This document shows positions 34,993 to 44,643 of a DNA stretch of 64,000 nt, piece by piece (position 1 is the first letter of the stretch; the number at the start of each line of letters is the position of its first letter). Below the pieces are notes generated by a model, which worked only from the letters and a program-made list of their open reading frames with translations, ran no database searches and was not told the origin of the DNA. Both the position numbers and the translations under genes were made by a program. Source of the stretch: Oscillospiraceae bacterium (GTDB lineage: Bacteria; Bacillota; Clostridia; Oscillospirales; Ruminococcaceae); the NCBI GenBank assembly GCA_021200565.1, contig JAJQGJ010000006.1:104270-168269 (forward strand), given 5' to 3'.

Positions 34993-37194
34993 ATGACAAA
35001 AGCAATGGAAATTCTGAATGGTCTCACTCTTGAAGAAAAAGCATCTCTGACATCCGGCAAAGACTGCTGGAGGACGGTTGATATTGAGGGAAAGCTCGCT
35101 TCCATCATGATGAGTGATGGACCTCATGGGTTAAGAAAAGAAGAAAACGGCAGCACTGTTCCTGCAACCTGTTTCCCGTCAAGCGCAACAATCGCCAACA
35201 GCTGGGATGAGGATTTGATCTACAGGATTGGCGAGGCGTTAGGTGAGGAATGCCTTGCAAACGATGTGCAGGTAATTCTGGGACCGGGTGTAAACATAAA
35301 GAGATCTCCACTTTGCGGTAGAAACTTTGAATATTTCTCGGAAGACCCGCTTCTTGCAACCAGAATGGCTTCCAGTCACATAAGAGGCGTGCAGTCGAAA
35401 GGCGTCGGAGCCTGCATCAAGCACTTTGCCGCCAACAATCAGGAAACAGACAGATTCTCCGTTAACGCAGTTATCGACGAGAGAACGCTCAGGGAGATAT
35501 ATCTTTCGAGCTTCGAGGAAGCGGTGAAAGTAGCTAAGCCGTGGATGATAATGTCCGCCTATAACAAGCTCAACGGCGACTATTGCTCCGAAAACAAGTA
35601 TCTTCTGACTGATATTTTGCGTGATGAGTGGGGCTATGAGGGCGTTGTTGTATCCGACTGGGGAGCTGCAAACGAGCCTGTCGACGGTGTAAAAGCCGGT
35701 CTTGATATTCGTATGCCAGGACCTGTTCCTTCGGCTAATAATGCGATAGTAGAAGCTGTCAAGTCTGGCGAGCTATCAATGGAAGAGCTCGACAAAAACG
35801 TATTGAGAATAATTGAGATTGTTGAGAAGGGCATTGCCAGCAAAATAGCTGACTATAAAGCTGATATGTCAGCTCATAATGAACTTGCCATGAAAGCTGC
35901 CGAGGAAAGCGCAGTTCTCCTCAAGAATAATAAAAGTGTATTGCCCCTTGCCAAAACTGATAAGATAGCTTTAATAGGTGCATTCGCTGAAGAAATCCGC
36001 TATCAGGGTGGAGGCAGTAGCTGCGTCAATGCAACCGAGATCTCAGATCTTCTCAAGGCTTTTGATGATAAGAATATCGACTATACATATGCCAAGGGCT
36101 TCAGAACAGAAGATGATTCGATTAATGACGATCTTACAGCTGAAGCTTTGGCTGTCGCTGATAAAGCTGATAAAATTGTTATGTGCATTGGGCTTCCATT
36201 CAGAATGGAAAGTGAAGGCTTTGACAGATGGACGATGTCTTTGCCATCAAATCAGATAGAGCTTTTTAATAAGCTTTCTGCGCTTAAGAAGCCTATTGTA
36301 ATCGTTCTCTTCCAGGGCTCGCCTGTTGAAATGGAGTGGAGCAAGAATGCCGATTCAATTTTAGCTATGTACACAGGTGGACAGGCAGTTGCAAAGGCTT
36401 GTGTAAATCTTCTGTTCGGCGATGCAAACCCCTCAGGAAAACTCTCTGAAACCTGGGCCCTCAAGCTCGAAAATAACCCGACTGCCCTCAGTTTTCCTGA
36501 AAAGGGAACAGCCACCTACTCAGAAGGCGTGTATGTCGGTTACAGATACTACGACAAGAAAAAGCTTAATGTTATGTATCCATTCGGTTATGGTCTGAGC
36601 TATACCACCTTCGAGTACAGTGACTTGAAGCTCTCTGCCATTGACATTTCCGAATCCGACACACTCGAAGTCAGCTTTGAAGTCAAAAATACCGGCAGTG
36701 TCGCCGGAAAAGAGGTATGTGAACTCTATGTCGAGCCGACATATCCGTCAGTTTCAAGACCTGTGAAAGAACTCAAGGGCTTCAAGAAGATTTATCTTGA
36801 GCCAGGTGAAGAGAAAACAGTAACGATAACTCTCAACAAGCGCAGTTTTGCTTATTACGATGTTGAATCCCACGATTGGCAGGTAGACACCACTGTATAC
36901 AACATTCTTGTAGGTTCTTCTTCAAGAAACTTGCCACTCACAGCATCAGTCAAAGTCAATAGCTCACGTACAAGCAAAACATTCTTCACAACCGATTCAA
37001 GAGTCTATGAGCTCAATGCCAATCCTATTGCAAAAGAAGCTCTTAGTAAGCTTCTGACAGAGGATTTGAAGCTAGACATCACGGCACTTTCAATAGATTT
37101 GCCGTTATCGAAGCTCGTCGGTTTCAGCGGAGGAATCCTCAGCGTTGATATGCTCGATAGATTTGTAGCATCGCTTAACGAAAAGATTAAGTAA
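34993..37194 (+). CDS. GH3 family beta-glucosidase/beta-xylosidase, intracellular
   Basis: The 733-residue enzyme has the GH3 N-terminal barrel with nucleophile Asp222 in VVVSDWGAANE, the substrate loop KHFAANNQETDR, a C-terminal alpha/beta sandwich (about 300-540) and a fibronectin-III-like domain (about 550-640, LEVSFEVKNTGSVAGKEV and ELKGFKK). About 80 further residues at the C-terminus are not explained by the standard domains. No signal peptide is seen. It is likely to hydrolyse imported beta-linked glucosides or xylosides. It is divergent from the GH39 gene, with its own promoter and terminator. Confidence 0.93.
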   Translation: MTKAMEILNGLTLEEKASLTSGKDCWRTVDIEGKLASIMMSDGPHGLRKEENGSTVPATCFPSSATIANSWDEDLIYRIGEALGEECLANDVQVILGPGVNIKRSPLCGRNFEYFSEDPLLATRMASSHIRGVQSKGVGACIKHFAANNQETDRFSVNAVIDERTLREIYLSSFEEAVKVAKPWMIMSAYNKLNGDYCSENKYLLTDILRDEWGYEGVVVSDWGAANEPVDGVKAGLDIRMPGPVPSANNAIVEAVKSGELSMEELDKNVLRIIEIVEKGIASKIADYKADMSAHNELAMKAAEESAVLLKNNKSVLPLAKTDKIALIGAFAEEIRYQGGGSSCVNATEISDLLKAFDDKNIDYTYAKGFRTEDDSINDDLTAEALAVADKADKIVMCIGLPFRMESEGFDRWTMSLPSNQIELFNKLSALKKPIVIVLFQGSPVEMEWSKNADSILAMYTGGQAVAKACVNLLFGDANPSGKLSETWALKLENNPTALSFPEKGTATYSEGVYVGYRYYDKKKLNVMYPFGYGLSYTTFEYSDLKLSAIDISESDTLEVSFEVKNTGSVAGKEVCELYVEPTYPSVSRPVKELKGFKKIYLEPGEEKTVTITLNKRSFAYYDVESHDWQVDTTVYNILVGSSSRNLPLTASVKVNSSRTSKTFFTTDSRVYELNANPIAKEALSKLLTEDLKLDITALSIDLPLSKLVGFSGGILSVDMLDRFVASLNEKIK

Positions 37195-37200
37195 CAAGTC

Positions 37201-37234
37201 AAAAACGAGGTGGGAGAGCCTACCTCGTTTTTCT
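37201..37234 (+). terminator. Terminator after the GH3 gene
   Basis: AAAAACGAGGT (37201-37211) pairs with ACCTCGTTTTT (37222-37232), with the T-tract as part of the stem. Confidence 0.92.
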
Positions 37235-37290
37235 TAGTTTTTATCGTCAACTGCTGTATCATTTCAAGGATATTTTGTCAAGCGCAATTC

Positions 37291-37319
37291 TTGACAATAA
37301 ACTCTATATGCGCTATAAT
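37291..37319 (+). promoter_or_regulatory. Consensus promoter of mnmA
   Basis: TTGACA (37291-37296), 17 bases and TATAAT (37314-37319). Confidence 0.92.
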
Positions 37320-37365
37320 GTCTAAAGTCTATTTTTTTGATAGGTTTTGTGTTCAGGAGAAGTAT

Positions 37366-38493
37366 ATGGATTTTGTTTTCAGAAATGTAGAGCCAATGGA
37401 GCTTGACAAAAGTGGAGTTTTAATAGCCATGAGCGGCGGAGTTGACAGCTCTGTCGCAGCATTTCTTATGCAAGAAAAAGGCTACAACTGCCTCGGCACA
37501 ACAATGCGCCTTTACCAGAACAACGATAACTTACCAGGTGAGCTTCACACTTGCTGTACTGAAAAGGATGTTGAAGATGCCGCTGACTGTGCCAGAAGAC
37601 TTGGTATTCCGTTTGAAGTTGCAAACTACACAGCTGAATTCAAAGAGAAGATTATTGATAAGTTCATCCGAACTTATGAATCCGGTGGCACGCCGAATCC
37701 ATGCATCGACTGCAATCGTTATATGAAGTTCGGCAAGCTGATTGATCTTGCCAAAAGAAGAGGACTCTTCTATATCTGCACCGGTCACTATGCCAGAATT
37801 GAAGAGCGTGACGGCAGATTTCTCCTGAAAAAGGCTATTGATCAGACAAAAGATCAGAGCTATGTTTTATATTCGCTCACGCAGGAGCAACTTGAACACA
37901 TAAAGTTTCCGCTCGGAGAGATGACAAAATCAGAGGTCAGATCATTGGCAGAGAGTGAGGGCTTCCTCAACGCCCATAAGCACGACAGTCAGGACATCTG
38001 CTTCGTTCCTGACGGTGACTATGAAGCTTTCATGGAAAACTATACTGGAAAAAGTTATCAGGAAGGCGATTTCAAATTCCCTGACGGCACTGTAGCCGGA
38101 AGACACCATGGTGCTGTTGGCTATACGATAGGTCAGAGAAGAGGCTTGGGAATTTCCTATAGCGAGCCGGTCTATGTTTATGACAAGGACATGGATAATA
38201 ACATTGTCTACGTTGGCACGGAAAATATGCTCTATAGTACCCGTCTCATAGCCAACGATGTTAACTGGATCGCATTCGATGAGCTTACTGACAACTTGAG
38301 GGTAACTGCAAAAACAAGATACCGCCAGAAAGAATTCCCGGCAACGGTTGAACCACTTAATAATGGCAGATTCAAGCTCGTCTTTGATGAACCTCAAAGA
38401 GCCGTTACAAAAGGACAGGCAGTGGTACTGTATCAGGATGATGTTGTTGTTGGTGGCGGAACCATAATAGAGGCAATAGGAGAGAACAGATAA
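37366..38493 (+). CDS. mnmA: tRNA-specific 2-thiouridylase MnmA
   Basis: The 375-residue enzyme thiolates U34 of Lys, Glu and Gln tRNAs. It shows the PP-loop MSGGVDSSVAA, the catalytic cysteine segment NPCIDCNRYMKFG, TGHYARI, and the second cysteine in HDSQDICFVPDGDY, followed by GQRRGLGI. ATG 37366 is chosen because AGGAGA (37354-37359) stands 6 bases before it and the promoter lies only about 50 bases upstream. The stop overlaps the next start (TAATG), coupling it to the TtcA-like gene. Confidence 0.96.
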   Translation: MDFVFRNVEPMELDKSGVLIAMSGGVDSSVAAFLMQEKGYNCLGTTMRLYQNNDNLPGELHTCCTEKDVEDAADCARRLGIPFEVANYTAEFKEKIIDKFIRTYESGGTPNPCIDCNRYMKFGKLIDLAKRRGLFYICTGHYARIEERDGRFLLKKAIDQTKDQSYVLYSLTQEQLEHIKFPLGEMTKSEVRSLAESEGFLNAHKHDSQDICFVPDGDYEAFMENYTGKSYQEGDFKFPDGTVAGRHHGAVGYTIGQRRGLGISYSEPVYVYDKDMDNNIVYVGTENMLYSTRLIANDVNWIAFDELTDNLRVTAKTRYRQKEFPATVEPLNNGRFKLVFDEPQRAVTKGQAVVLYQDDVVVGGGTIIEAIGENR

Positions 38494-39338
38494 TGGCTAA
38501 AGATTTATTGCCTTATCAGGAAATAGAGCGGAGCATTCAGACCATTTTTTCAAGCGACATCTGGACTCCTTTTATGACAGCTGTGCGGGATTATAAGCTC
38601 ATAGAGCAAGGTGACAGAATTGCTGCCTGTATTTCTGGCGGCAAGGATTCGATGCTGATGGCAAAGCTACTGCAGATACTCCAAAGGCATAGCGAGGTTC
38701 CGTTTGAGCTTATATTCCTTGTAATGGATCCGGGTTATAACGAGCTTAATCGCCGGAAGATTGTTGAAAATGCTGAGCTTCTGAATATCCCGATAACTAT
38801 TTTTGAAACCAATATCTTCGCAGTTGCGAACAATACATATCGTAATCCCTGCTATCTCTGCGCAAGAATGCGCCGGGGGCATCTTTACAACAAGGCAAAA
38901 GAGCTTGGCTGCAACAAGATAGCCCTCGGTCATCACTTCAACGACGTGGTAGAAACTACTGTTATGAGCATGTTCTACAGCTCGCAGCTCCAGGCAATGC
39001 CGCCCAAGATTCACTCAAAGAATTTTGAGGGCATGCAGCTCATAAGACCGCTCTTTTGCGTCCATGAAGACGATATAATCGCCTGGAAGCAGTATAATAA
39101 CCTTGAATTTATCCAGTGCGCATGTCGCTTCACAGAAAAGAGTGATGCCTGTGATAATAGCTCCAAGCGGCAGGAGGTCAAAAACCTCCTCAAAAGCCTC
39201 CAAAAAGATAATCCAAGAATTTATAAGAGCATTTTCAACAGTATCCACAACGTTTGTCTTGACACGATGGTTGGATATAAGACGAAGGGGATACACTACG
39301 ATTTCAATGAGATATACGAAAATAAGGTTGACGGTTGA
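38493..39338 (+). CDS. TtcA-like PP-loop tRNA thiolation protein
   Basis: The 281-residue protein has the N-type ATP pyrophosphatase loop SGGKDSM near residue 50, a CYLC pair near 128 (CYLCARMRRG), GHHFNDVVETT, and a later CAC pair (QCACRFTEK). These cysteines match the iron-sulfur and thiolation sites of the TtcA family, which thiolates C32 of tRNA in other bacteria; many clostridial members are of uncertain target. Translation overlaps mnmA by one base, fitting a joint tRNA sulfur-modification unit. Confidence 0.85.
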   Translation: MAKDLLPYQEIERSIQTIFSSDIWTPFMTAVRDYKLIEQGDRIAACISGGKDSMLMAKLLQILQRHSEVPFELIFLVMDPGYNELNRRKIVENAELLNIPITIFETNIFAVANNTYRNPCYLCARMRRGHLYNKAKELGCNKIALGHHFNDVVETTVMSMFYSSQLQAMPPKIHSKNFEGMQLIRPLFCVHEDDIIAWKQYNNLEFIQCACRFTEKSDACDNSSKRQEVKNLLKSLQKDNPRIYKSIFNSIHNVCLDTMVGYKTKGIHYDFNEIYENKVDG

Positions 39339-39356
39339 CGAAATAAAAGGTATAAT
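39328..39356 (+). promoter_or_regulatory. Promoter of the carbohydrate-binding beta-helix gene
   Basis: TTGACG (39328-39333), 17 bases and TATAAT (39351-39356). The -35 overlaps the end of the TtcA-like gene. Confidence 0.75.
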
Positions 39357-39395
39357 ACTTAGTAACAGATCAAGGAATACAAAGGAGAGAATAGG

Positions 39396-41171
39396 ATGTC
39401 AAAGAATAAATCTGGCAATAAATCTATTGCAGGAACCATAGTAATTATAGCAATAATATTAGTTGTGCTCATTGTAGCAGTTTTGTGGATTCTTGATCTC
39501 GGCGGAAGCGAATCCGAATCTGGAATTCTCGGAACCAACGATGTTTCAGAAGTTGGAGGAGAAACAGATGGCACTGGCACTTATAAACAGCTTCTGAACG
39601 AAAACACCCTTGCCGATGCAACCCAGGCAGTGCAAACTACCAATGAGAGTGGAGACACGGTGATCACTCTATCCGGTTCAACTGTAAGCGTCTCTGGCGA
39701 CGATTCGGGAGTAACGCTCGAAGATAAAGACATCATCATCACCCGTGAGGGAACCTATGAATTCACGGGATCTCTTGACGACGGCAGAATCATTGTTAAT
39801 GCAGTCAATCAGAATGTTGTTCTGATTCTGAATGGTGCTAATATCACATGTTCTAACGGCTCCGCAATCTATGTCTACAAGGCAGGAACCTGCACAATTC
39901 TTCTTAATGGCAATACAGAGAACACCATTTCTGATGGCTCAAGCTATGACTTTTCGCTTTCATTCTGTGATTCTTCTGCAGAAGAGCCTAATGCCGCAAT
40001 ATTTGCTAAAGACGATCTGATAATCAGAGGAACCGGAAAACTAATTGTCAACGGCAACTATGTTGCTGGCATTATCGGAAAGGATACCCTCAAGATTATC
40101 AATACTAACGTCACCGTGAATGCAGCTGGAAACGGCATCAACGGCAAGGATAGCCTGACAATTCAGAATTCAACCGTTAATGTCACTGCCGGAAAGGATG
40201 CACTCAGATCTACTAACGACACCGATGCAACTCTCGGCTACGCTGCGCTGACCGATTCAAATATTACCTTGGCTTCTGGAAATGACGGCGTTCAGGCTGA
40301 AACTGCAATCACGATTTCCAACTGCTCAATCAGCATTATCACCGCCGGTGGTGCTTATGAGACAACAGCAGACAGCGCTAAGGGCTTAAAATGCGTTCAG
40401 GGCTACATCACAATCAATGGTGGAAGCATAGTTATCGACAGCGCCGATGACTCAGTTCACGCTGCTGGAGATATAACGATTTCTGACGGCGTTCTGAATC
40501 TCTCATCAGGCGATGATGCAGTCCACAGCGATGGCTCATTAGCTGTTACCGGCGGAAATATCGTTATTTCAACTTCAAGCGAAGGCTTGGAGGGCGAGAA
40601 CATCCTTATCAGCAATGGCACTGTATATATCAACTCGAAATCCAATGCCATCAACGCTTCGAATGAAGACGGCACCGACGGCAATGTAAATATCACTGGC
40701 GGCTATCTCTACATCAGCTCCAACGATGACACAATCGATTCCAAGGGCGACATCACAATCAGCGGAGGAACGGTTATAGTCAACGGAAACTCTGACGGTG
40801 GCTTGAAGTATGTCAATAACTTCTCCATTGACGGTGGAACTGTCCTGATGCTTGGCTACGCCTCAACCGCAAAAAATCCGAGCACAGCTTCCCAGAATAC
40901 TATTTCAGTTTCGTTTGCCAGCGCAGTTTCTACCAGCTCTTATATAAAGATTTCATGTGGAAGCGAAGAATTCGTCTTCAGGACCACAAAGCCGGTTGAG
41001 AATGTTCTCTTCTCTTCTTCAATGCTTGAAACAGGCGAGACTGTAACCATAAGCTATGGCGGAAGCTATAAGAAGGGCGAAAGCATCGACAACATCTGCA
41101 CCGGCGGCACCTATTCCGGAGGAAATGAACTCACACTCACTGTTTCCGACGGCTTGACCATCTACGGATAA
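39396..41171 (+). CDS. Membrane-anchored DUF4353 carbohydrate-binding beta-helix protein
   Basis: The 591-residue protein has a short basic N-terminus, one membrane helix (about 11-33), then a long outward region. From about 75 to 510 it consists of short repeats ending in Asn, Asp, Ser and Gly turns (DSVHAAGDITISDGVL, DAVHSDGSLAVTGGNI, DTIDSKGDITISGGTV), the ladder of a right-handed parallel beta-helix. This matches the DUF4353 family, typified by Cthe_2159 of Clostridium thermocellum, which binds acidic plant polysaccharide. The protein probably sits on the cell surface and captures plant cell-wall glycans. It has its own promoter; no terminator is clear before trpS 31 bases on. Confidence 0.85.
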   Translation: MSKNKSGNKSIAGTIVIIAIILVVLIVAVLWILDLGGSESESGILGTNDVSEVGGETDGTGTYKQLLNENTLADATQAVQTTNESGDTVITLSGSTVSVSGDDSGVTLEDKDIIITREGTYEFTGSLDDGRIIVNAVNQNVVLILNGANITCSNGSAIYVYKAGTCTILLNGNTENTISDGSSYDFSLSFCDSSAEEPNAAIFAKDDLIIRGTGKLIVNGNYVAGIIGKDTLKIINTNVTVNAAGNGINGKDSLTIQNSTVNVTAGKDALRSTNDTDATLGYAALTDSNITLASGNDGVQAETAITISNCSISIITAGGAYETTADSAKGLKCVQGYITINGGSIVIDSADDSVHAAGDITISDGVLNLSSGDDAVHSDGSLAVTGGNIVISTSSEGLEGENILISNGTVYINSKSNAINASNEDGTDGNVNITGGYLYISSNDDTIDSKGDITISGGTVIVNGNSDGGLKYVNNFSIDGGTVLMLGYASTAKNPSTASQNTISVSFASAVSTSSYIKISCGSEEFVFRTTKPVENVLFSSSMLETGETVTISYGGSYKKGESIDNICTGGTYSGGNELTLTVSDGLTIYG

Positions 41172-41202
41172 TACACAAAATATCATACATGGAGGAATCA
41201 TC

Positions 41203-42225
41203 ATGGCAGAATCTAACGAAGCAATCAGCGTTACTAAAAAAGTAATATTCAGTGGAATACAGCCGACAGGCGTGTTCACTCTCGGTAACTATTTGGGAGC
41301 AATCAAGAATTGGGGACCGCTTCAGGACGAGTATAACTGCATCTATTCGATAGTGGATGAGCATGCTCTCACAGTCAAGAGAGACCCTGCAACATTCCGT
41401 AAGCAAACTATTGAGTGCTATGCACTTCTTTTGGCGTGCGGACTCGATCCGGAAAAGTCAATAGTCTTCATCCAGAGCCACAATCCCAATCACGCACAGC
41501 TCAGCTGGATTCTTTCCTGCTGCACTCAGTTCGGCGAGCTCACCCGTATGACCCAGTTCAAAGACAAATCCCAGAAGCATCCTGATGACGTTAACGCCGG
41601 ACTTTTCACTTATCCGGTTCTTATGGCTGCCGATATTTTGGTATATAATGCCGATCTGGTTCCGATAGGAGAGGACCAGAAGCAGCATCTTGAGCTCGCA
41701 AGAAACATCGCCGTCAGATTCAATCAGCGTTACGGCGACATGTTCACAGTTCCTGATGCCTATATTCCTAAAACCGGTGCCAGAATCAAGAGCCTTCAGG
41801 ATCCGACAAAGAAGATGTCAAAGTCTGATGACAACCCGAATGCTTGCATACTTATCTTAGACGACAAGGACACAATAATCCGCAAATTCAAGCGCGCTGT
41901 AACCGACAGCGAAACCGAAGTGAGATATGCCGAAGGCAAGGACGGCATTAACAATCTGATGACCATCTATTCCTGCGTCACCGGCAAGAATATGGACGAA
42001 ATCGAAAGCGAATTCTCAGGAAAGGGCTACGGCGATTTCAAGCTTGCAGTAGGCGAAGCTGTCGCCGACAGTCTTGAGCCGGTAAGAACTGAATACGCAA
42101 GACTCATTGCTGATAAGGCATACCTGAAGCAGTGCTACACCGATGGCGCACAGCGTGCTTTCAGGCTTTCCAACAAGATTCTCACCAAGGCCTCCCGTAA
42201 GGTCGGCTTCGTTGACTACAGATAA
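41203..42225 (+). CDS. trpS: Tryptophanyl-tRNA synthetase
   Basis: The 340-residue class I synthetase charges tRNA-Trp. It has the HIGH-equivalent GIQPTGVFTLGNYLGA (Thr in place of the first His, also seen in Bacillus TrpRS), LMAADILVY, PVGEDQ-like PIGEDQKQH, and KMSKSDDNPNA. GGAGGA precedes ATG 41203. The 31-base gap upstream leaves no room for a T-box leader, so control must come from the upstream promoter. Confidence 0.97.
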   Translation: MAESNEAISVTKKVIFSGIQPTGVFTLGNYLGAIKNWGPLQDEYNCIYSIVDEHALTVKRDPATFRKQTIECYALLLACGLDPEKSIVFIQSHNPNHAQLSWILSCCTQFGELTRMTQFKDKSQKHPDDVNAGLFTYPVLMAADILVYNADLVPIGEDQKQHLELARNIAVRFNQRYGDMFTVPDAYIPKTGARIKSLQDPTKKMSKSDDNPNACILILDDKDTIIRKFKRAVTDSETEVRYAEGKDGINNLMTIYSCVTGKNMDEIESEFSGKGYGDFKLAVGEAVADSLEPVRTEYARLIADKAYLKQCYTDGAQRAFRLSNKILTKASRKVGFVDYR

Positions 42226-42245
42226 TAAAGGCAGGTATATAATCC

Positions 42246-43340
42246 ATGAAACTTGGAATGGTAGGACTACCAAACGTAGGAAAGAGTACACTTTTCAATG
42301 CGCTCACTAACGCCGGTGCAGAATCGGCTAACTATCCCTTTTGTACGATAGAGCCGAATGTCGGAGTTGTAAGCGTTCCCGACGAAAGACTTGACAAACT
42401 GGCGAAGATGTACAACCCGACAAAGTTCACTCCTGCAACGCTCGAATTCGTTGATATTGCAGGACTCGTTAAGGGCGCATCAAAGGGTGAGGGGCTTGGA
42501 AACAAGTTTTTAGCCAACATCCGTGAATGTGACGCTATAATTCATGTTGTCAGATGCTTTGAATCGGATGATATAATCCATGTTGAAGGTTCAGTCGACC
42601 CAAGGCGTGACATAGAAACGATAGATTTAGAGCTTATTTTTGCCGACATCGAAGTTCTTGAACGCCGCCTAGACAAAGCTAAGAAGATGGTCAAGGGCGA
42701 CAAAAAGTATCAGGCTGATATTGAGCTCACAGAAGCTTTACTCGCTCACCTGACTGATGGTAAGCCTGCAAGAAGCTATCCGTTTACAGATGACGAAAGA
42801 GAAATGATCCGTTCAACTCCGCTTCTTTCCCAGAAGCCGGTTATCTATGCTGCCAATCTATCGGAAGATGATTTCCGTGCAGACATAAGCACCTCGAAGC
42901 ACTATCTCGCAGTCAAAGAAATTGCTGAAGCTGAGAATTCCGCAGTTCTTCCCATTTGTGCTGAGATTGAAGCTGAGCTTTCCGATATGTCAGAGGAGGA
43001 CAGACAGCTTTTCTTGGAAGACTTGGGGCTTGAGGTCTCCGGTCTTGACAGAGTCATCAAAGAGGGCTATTCTCTCTTGGGACTCATCTCGTTCCTTACT
43101 GCCGGAAAGGACGAGTGCAGAGCATGGACGATAAAGAAAGGCACTAAAGCTCCACAGGCTGCCGGCAAGATTCACACAGATTTCGAGCGTGGCTTCATCA
43201 GAGCTGAAGTAATTGCTTTTTCTGACCTTGAAGCTTGCGGAAGCATGGTCGCTGCTAAGGAAAAAGGTCTTGTACGTTCTGAGGGCAAGGAGTATGTCAT
43301 GCAGGATGGCGACGTTGTGCTCTTCAGATTCAATGTCTGA
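42246..43340 (+). CDS. ychF: Redox-regulated ATPase YchF
   Basis: The 364-residue protein is an Obg-family P-loop protein that prefers ATP. It shows [15 protein letters not shown], the [11 protein letters not shown] switch, [23 protein letters not shown] in place of the NKxD motif, and a C-terminal TGS domain ([17 protein letters not shown]). YchF links ribosome and redox stress in other bacteria. It follows trpS by 20 bases and ends at a shared terminator. Confidence 0.97.
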   Translation: MKLGMVGLPNVGKSTLFNALTNAGAESANYPFCTIEPNVGVVSVPDERLDKLAKMYNPTKFTPATLEFVDIAGLVKGASKGEGLGNKFLANIRECDAIIHVVRCFESDDIIHVEGSVDPRRDIETIDLELIFADIEVLERRLDKAKKMVKGDKKYQADIELTEALLAHLTDGKPARSYPFTDDEREMIRSTPLLSQKPVIYAANLSEDDFRADISTSKHYLAVKEIAEAENSAVLPICAEIEAELSDMSEEDRQLFLEDLGLEVSGLDRVIKEGYSLLGLISFLTAGKDECRAWTIKKGTKAPQAAGKIHTDFERGFIRAEVIAFSDLEACGSMVAAKEKGLVRSEGKEYVMQDGDVVLFRFNV

Positions 43341-43359
43341 TATTTTGAATTGAAAAACA

Positions 43360-43394
43360 AAACCGCCGAGGCTAAAACTTCGGCGGTTTTTATT
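43360..43394. terminator. Bidirectional terminator between ychF and tRNA-Arg
   Basis: AAAACCGCCGA (43360-43370) pairs perfectly with TCGGCGGTTTT (43380-43390), with A and T tracts on either side, so it can end both the plus-strand ychF transcript and the minus-strand tRNA. Confidence 0.92.
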
Positions 43395-43396
43395 TG

Positions 43397-43473
43397 TGGC
43401 GTCCCCGGGCGGATTCGAACCGCCGACCTTTCGCTTAGGAGGCGAACGCTCTATCCTGCTGAGCTACGGAGAC
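43397..43473 (-). tRNA. tRNA-Arg (anticodon CCU)
   Basis: Minus strand. The acceptor stem GTCTCCG pairs with CGGGGAC (one G-U), followed by discriminator G and an encoded CCA. The anticodon stem TTCGC/GCGAA encloses loop CTCCTAA with anticodon CCT (plus-strand 43437-43439). The T-arm has GGTTCGAATCC. It reads AGG arginine codons. A promoter lies just upstream and a terminator just downstream. Confidence 0.97.
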
Positions 43474-43493
43474 ATAACTCAAGGCACCATGAC

Positions 43494-43522
43494 ATTATAC
43501 ATCATGAGCCTGAAAAAATCAA
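43494..43522 (-). promoter_or_regulatory. Promoter of tRNA-Arg
   Basis: Minus strand TTGATT (43517-43522), 17 bases and TATAAT (43494-43499), about 20 bases before the mature tRNA 5' end. Confidence 0.8.
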
Positions 43523-43612
43523 TACTTCACGCCAAATTATTTCACACCCACACTTCGACAATATGCTCGTTCATATAGTGCTAATCTTATGTTATCAAGT
43601 CAGGAAAGGCTG

Positions 43613-44602
43613 ATGGATGTGAAAAATGTACTCAGGGGACTGATATTTGTGACAATAGCGCTTATTGCATTTCCGGCGATAACTCTTCTTATCTCAGAGA
43701 GCACAGCGTATTTCTTTCAGGTTGAGGAAGATACTGTCCCGGCAATGTCTCAGAATAAGGAAGTATCTGCCTATCAAATGATAGATGAAGTTTATATCTA
43801 TGATGTGACTACGGATACGATTACGACTTTATCAATAGATGACTTCCTGACCTATTCGGTCTTAGGAACACTTCAAATGGATGCGGAACCAGAGCTGATA
43901 AAAGCCCAGGCAGTCTTAATGTATACATACATATTAGGCAGGCGTCTTGAAGAGGAAGCTCAGCCAACAGAAGATCTCTGCGGCTGCGACATGAGTACTG
44001 ACACAAATAAATATGTCAGACTTGTCTACGATTCAGATATTATAGAAAAAGTCTGTAAGGCGGCAGTTGAGGTAGCAGGGGAGTATGTCACATATAACGG
44101 AGCTCTGATTGCGCCAGCATACTGCGTTTCAAATGGCGGAGTGAGCGAAAGTGCGCTTACTGTCTTAGGTGAAGAGGTCCCATATCTTCAAAGCGTAATC
44201 AGCGAATACGACAGCGATTACACAACTGAACTGAGCTACACTTCAGATGAAATCTTTGCAAGAACAACAACTCAGAACGGAAGCATAACTTTATTGGGCG
44301 ATCCGTCAGATTGGCTGAAGATAACCGCCTCAACAGATACCGGCTATGTAACTGAAGTCACCCTTGGAGGGGAAACTGCTGTCACCGGCAGACAGCTTGC
44401 ATCCTGGCTCAATCTTCCGTCTGCAAGATTCACACTCTCATATTCAAGCGAGTTCGACAGATTTACTTTCTCAGTATCCGGAAGCGGACACCTGGTTGGA
44501 CTTTCGCAGTATGGTGGCAACAAAATGGCTCTTGAAGGCTATAGCTATTCTGATATTATAAGCTTTTACTTCACCGGTGTCGAAATAACTTCCTCCGAAT
44601 AA
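43613..44602 (+). CDS. spoIID: Stage II sporulation protein D (peptidoglycan transglycosylase)
   Basis: The 329-residue protein has an N-terminal membrane anchor (about 6-28) and the SpoIID fold outside. The catalytic-glutamate region reads MDAEPELIKAQAVLMYTYIL (the common form ends AARTY). CVSNGG and the C-terminal SGSGHLVGLSQYGG with MALEG and ISFYFTG match the family. SpoIID cleaves glycan strands during engulfment together with SpoIIM and SpoIIP. ATG 43613 follows GGAAAGG. A CATATAGT box at 43572-43579 could be a sigma-E -10, but no matching -35 is seen. Confidence 0.88.
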   Translation: MDVKNVLRGLIFVTIALIAFPAITLLISESTAYFFQVEEDTVPAMSQNKEVSAYQMIDEVYIYDVTTDTITTLSIDDFLTYSVLGTLQMDAEPELIKAQAVLMYTYILGRRLEEEAQPTEDLCGCDMSTDTNKYVRLVYDSDIIEKVCKAAVEVAGEYVTYNGALIAPAYCVSNGGVSESALTVLGEEVPYLQSVISEYDSDYTTELSYTSDEIFARTTTQNGSITLLGDPSDWLKITASTDTGYVTEVTLGGETAVTGRQLASWLNLPSARFTLSYSSEFDRFTFSVSGSGHLVGLSQYGGNKMALEGYSYSDIISFYFTGVEITSSE

Positions 44603-44604
44603 AA

Positions 44605-44636
44605 AAAGCCGCAGGATAACCTGCGACTTTAATTTT
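44605..44636. terminator. Terminator between spoIID and the convergent operon
   Basis: AAAGCCGCAGG and CCTGCGACTTT (44605-44615 with 44620-44630) pair with one mismatch around ATAA. A-rich and T-rich flanks allow use on both strands. Confidence 0.78.
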
Positions 44637-44643
44637 GGCGTAA

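Noticed and set aside
41172..41202. T-box riboswitch before trpS
   Set aside because: The gap is only 31 bases and no specifier or antiterminator structure fits.
41203..41300. Thr in place of the first His of the HIGH motif in TrpRS
   Set aside because: The same TLGN form is normal in Bacillus TrpRS, so this is not a defect.
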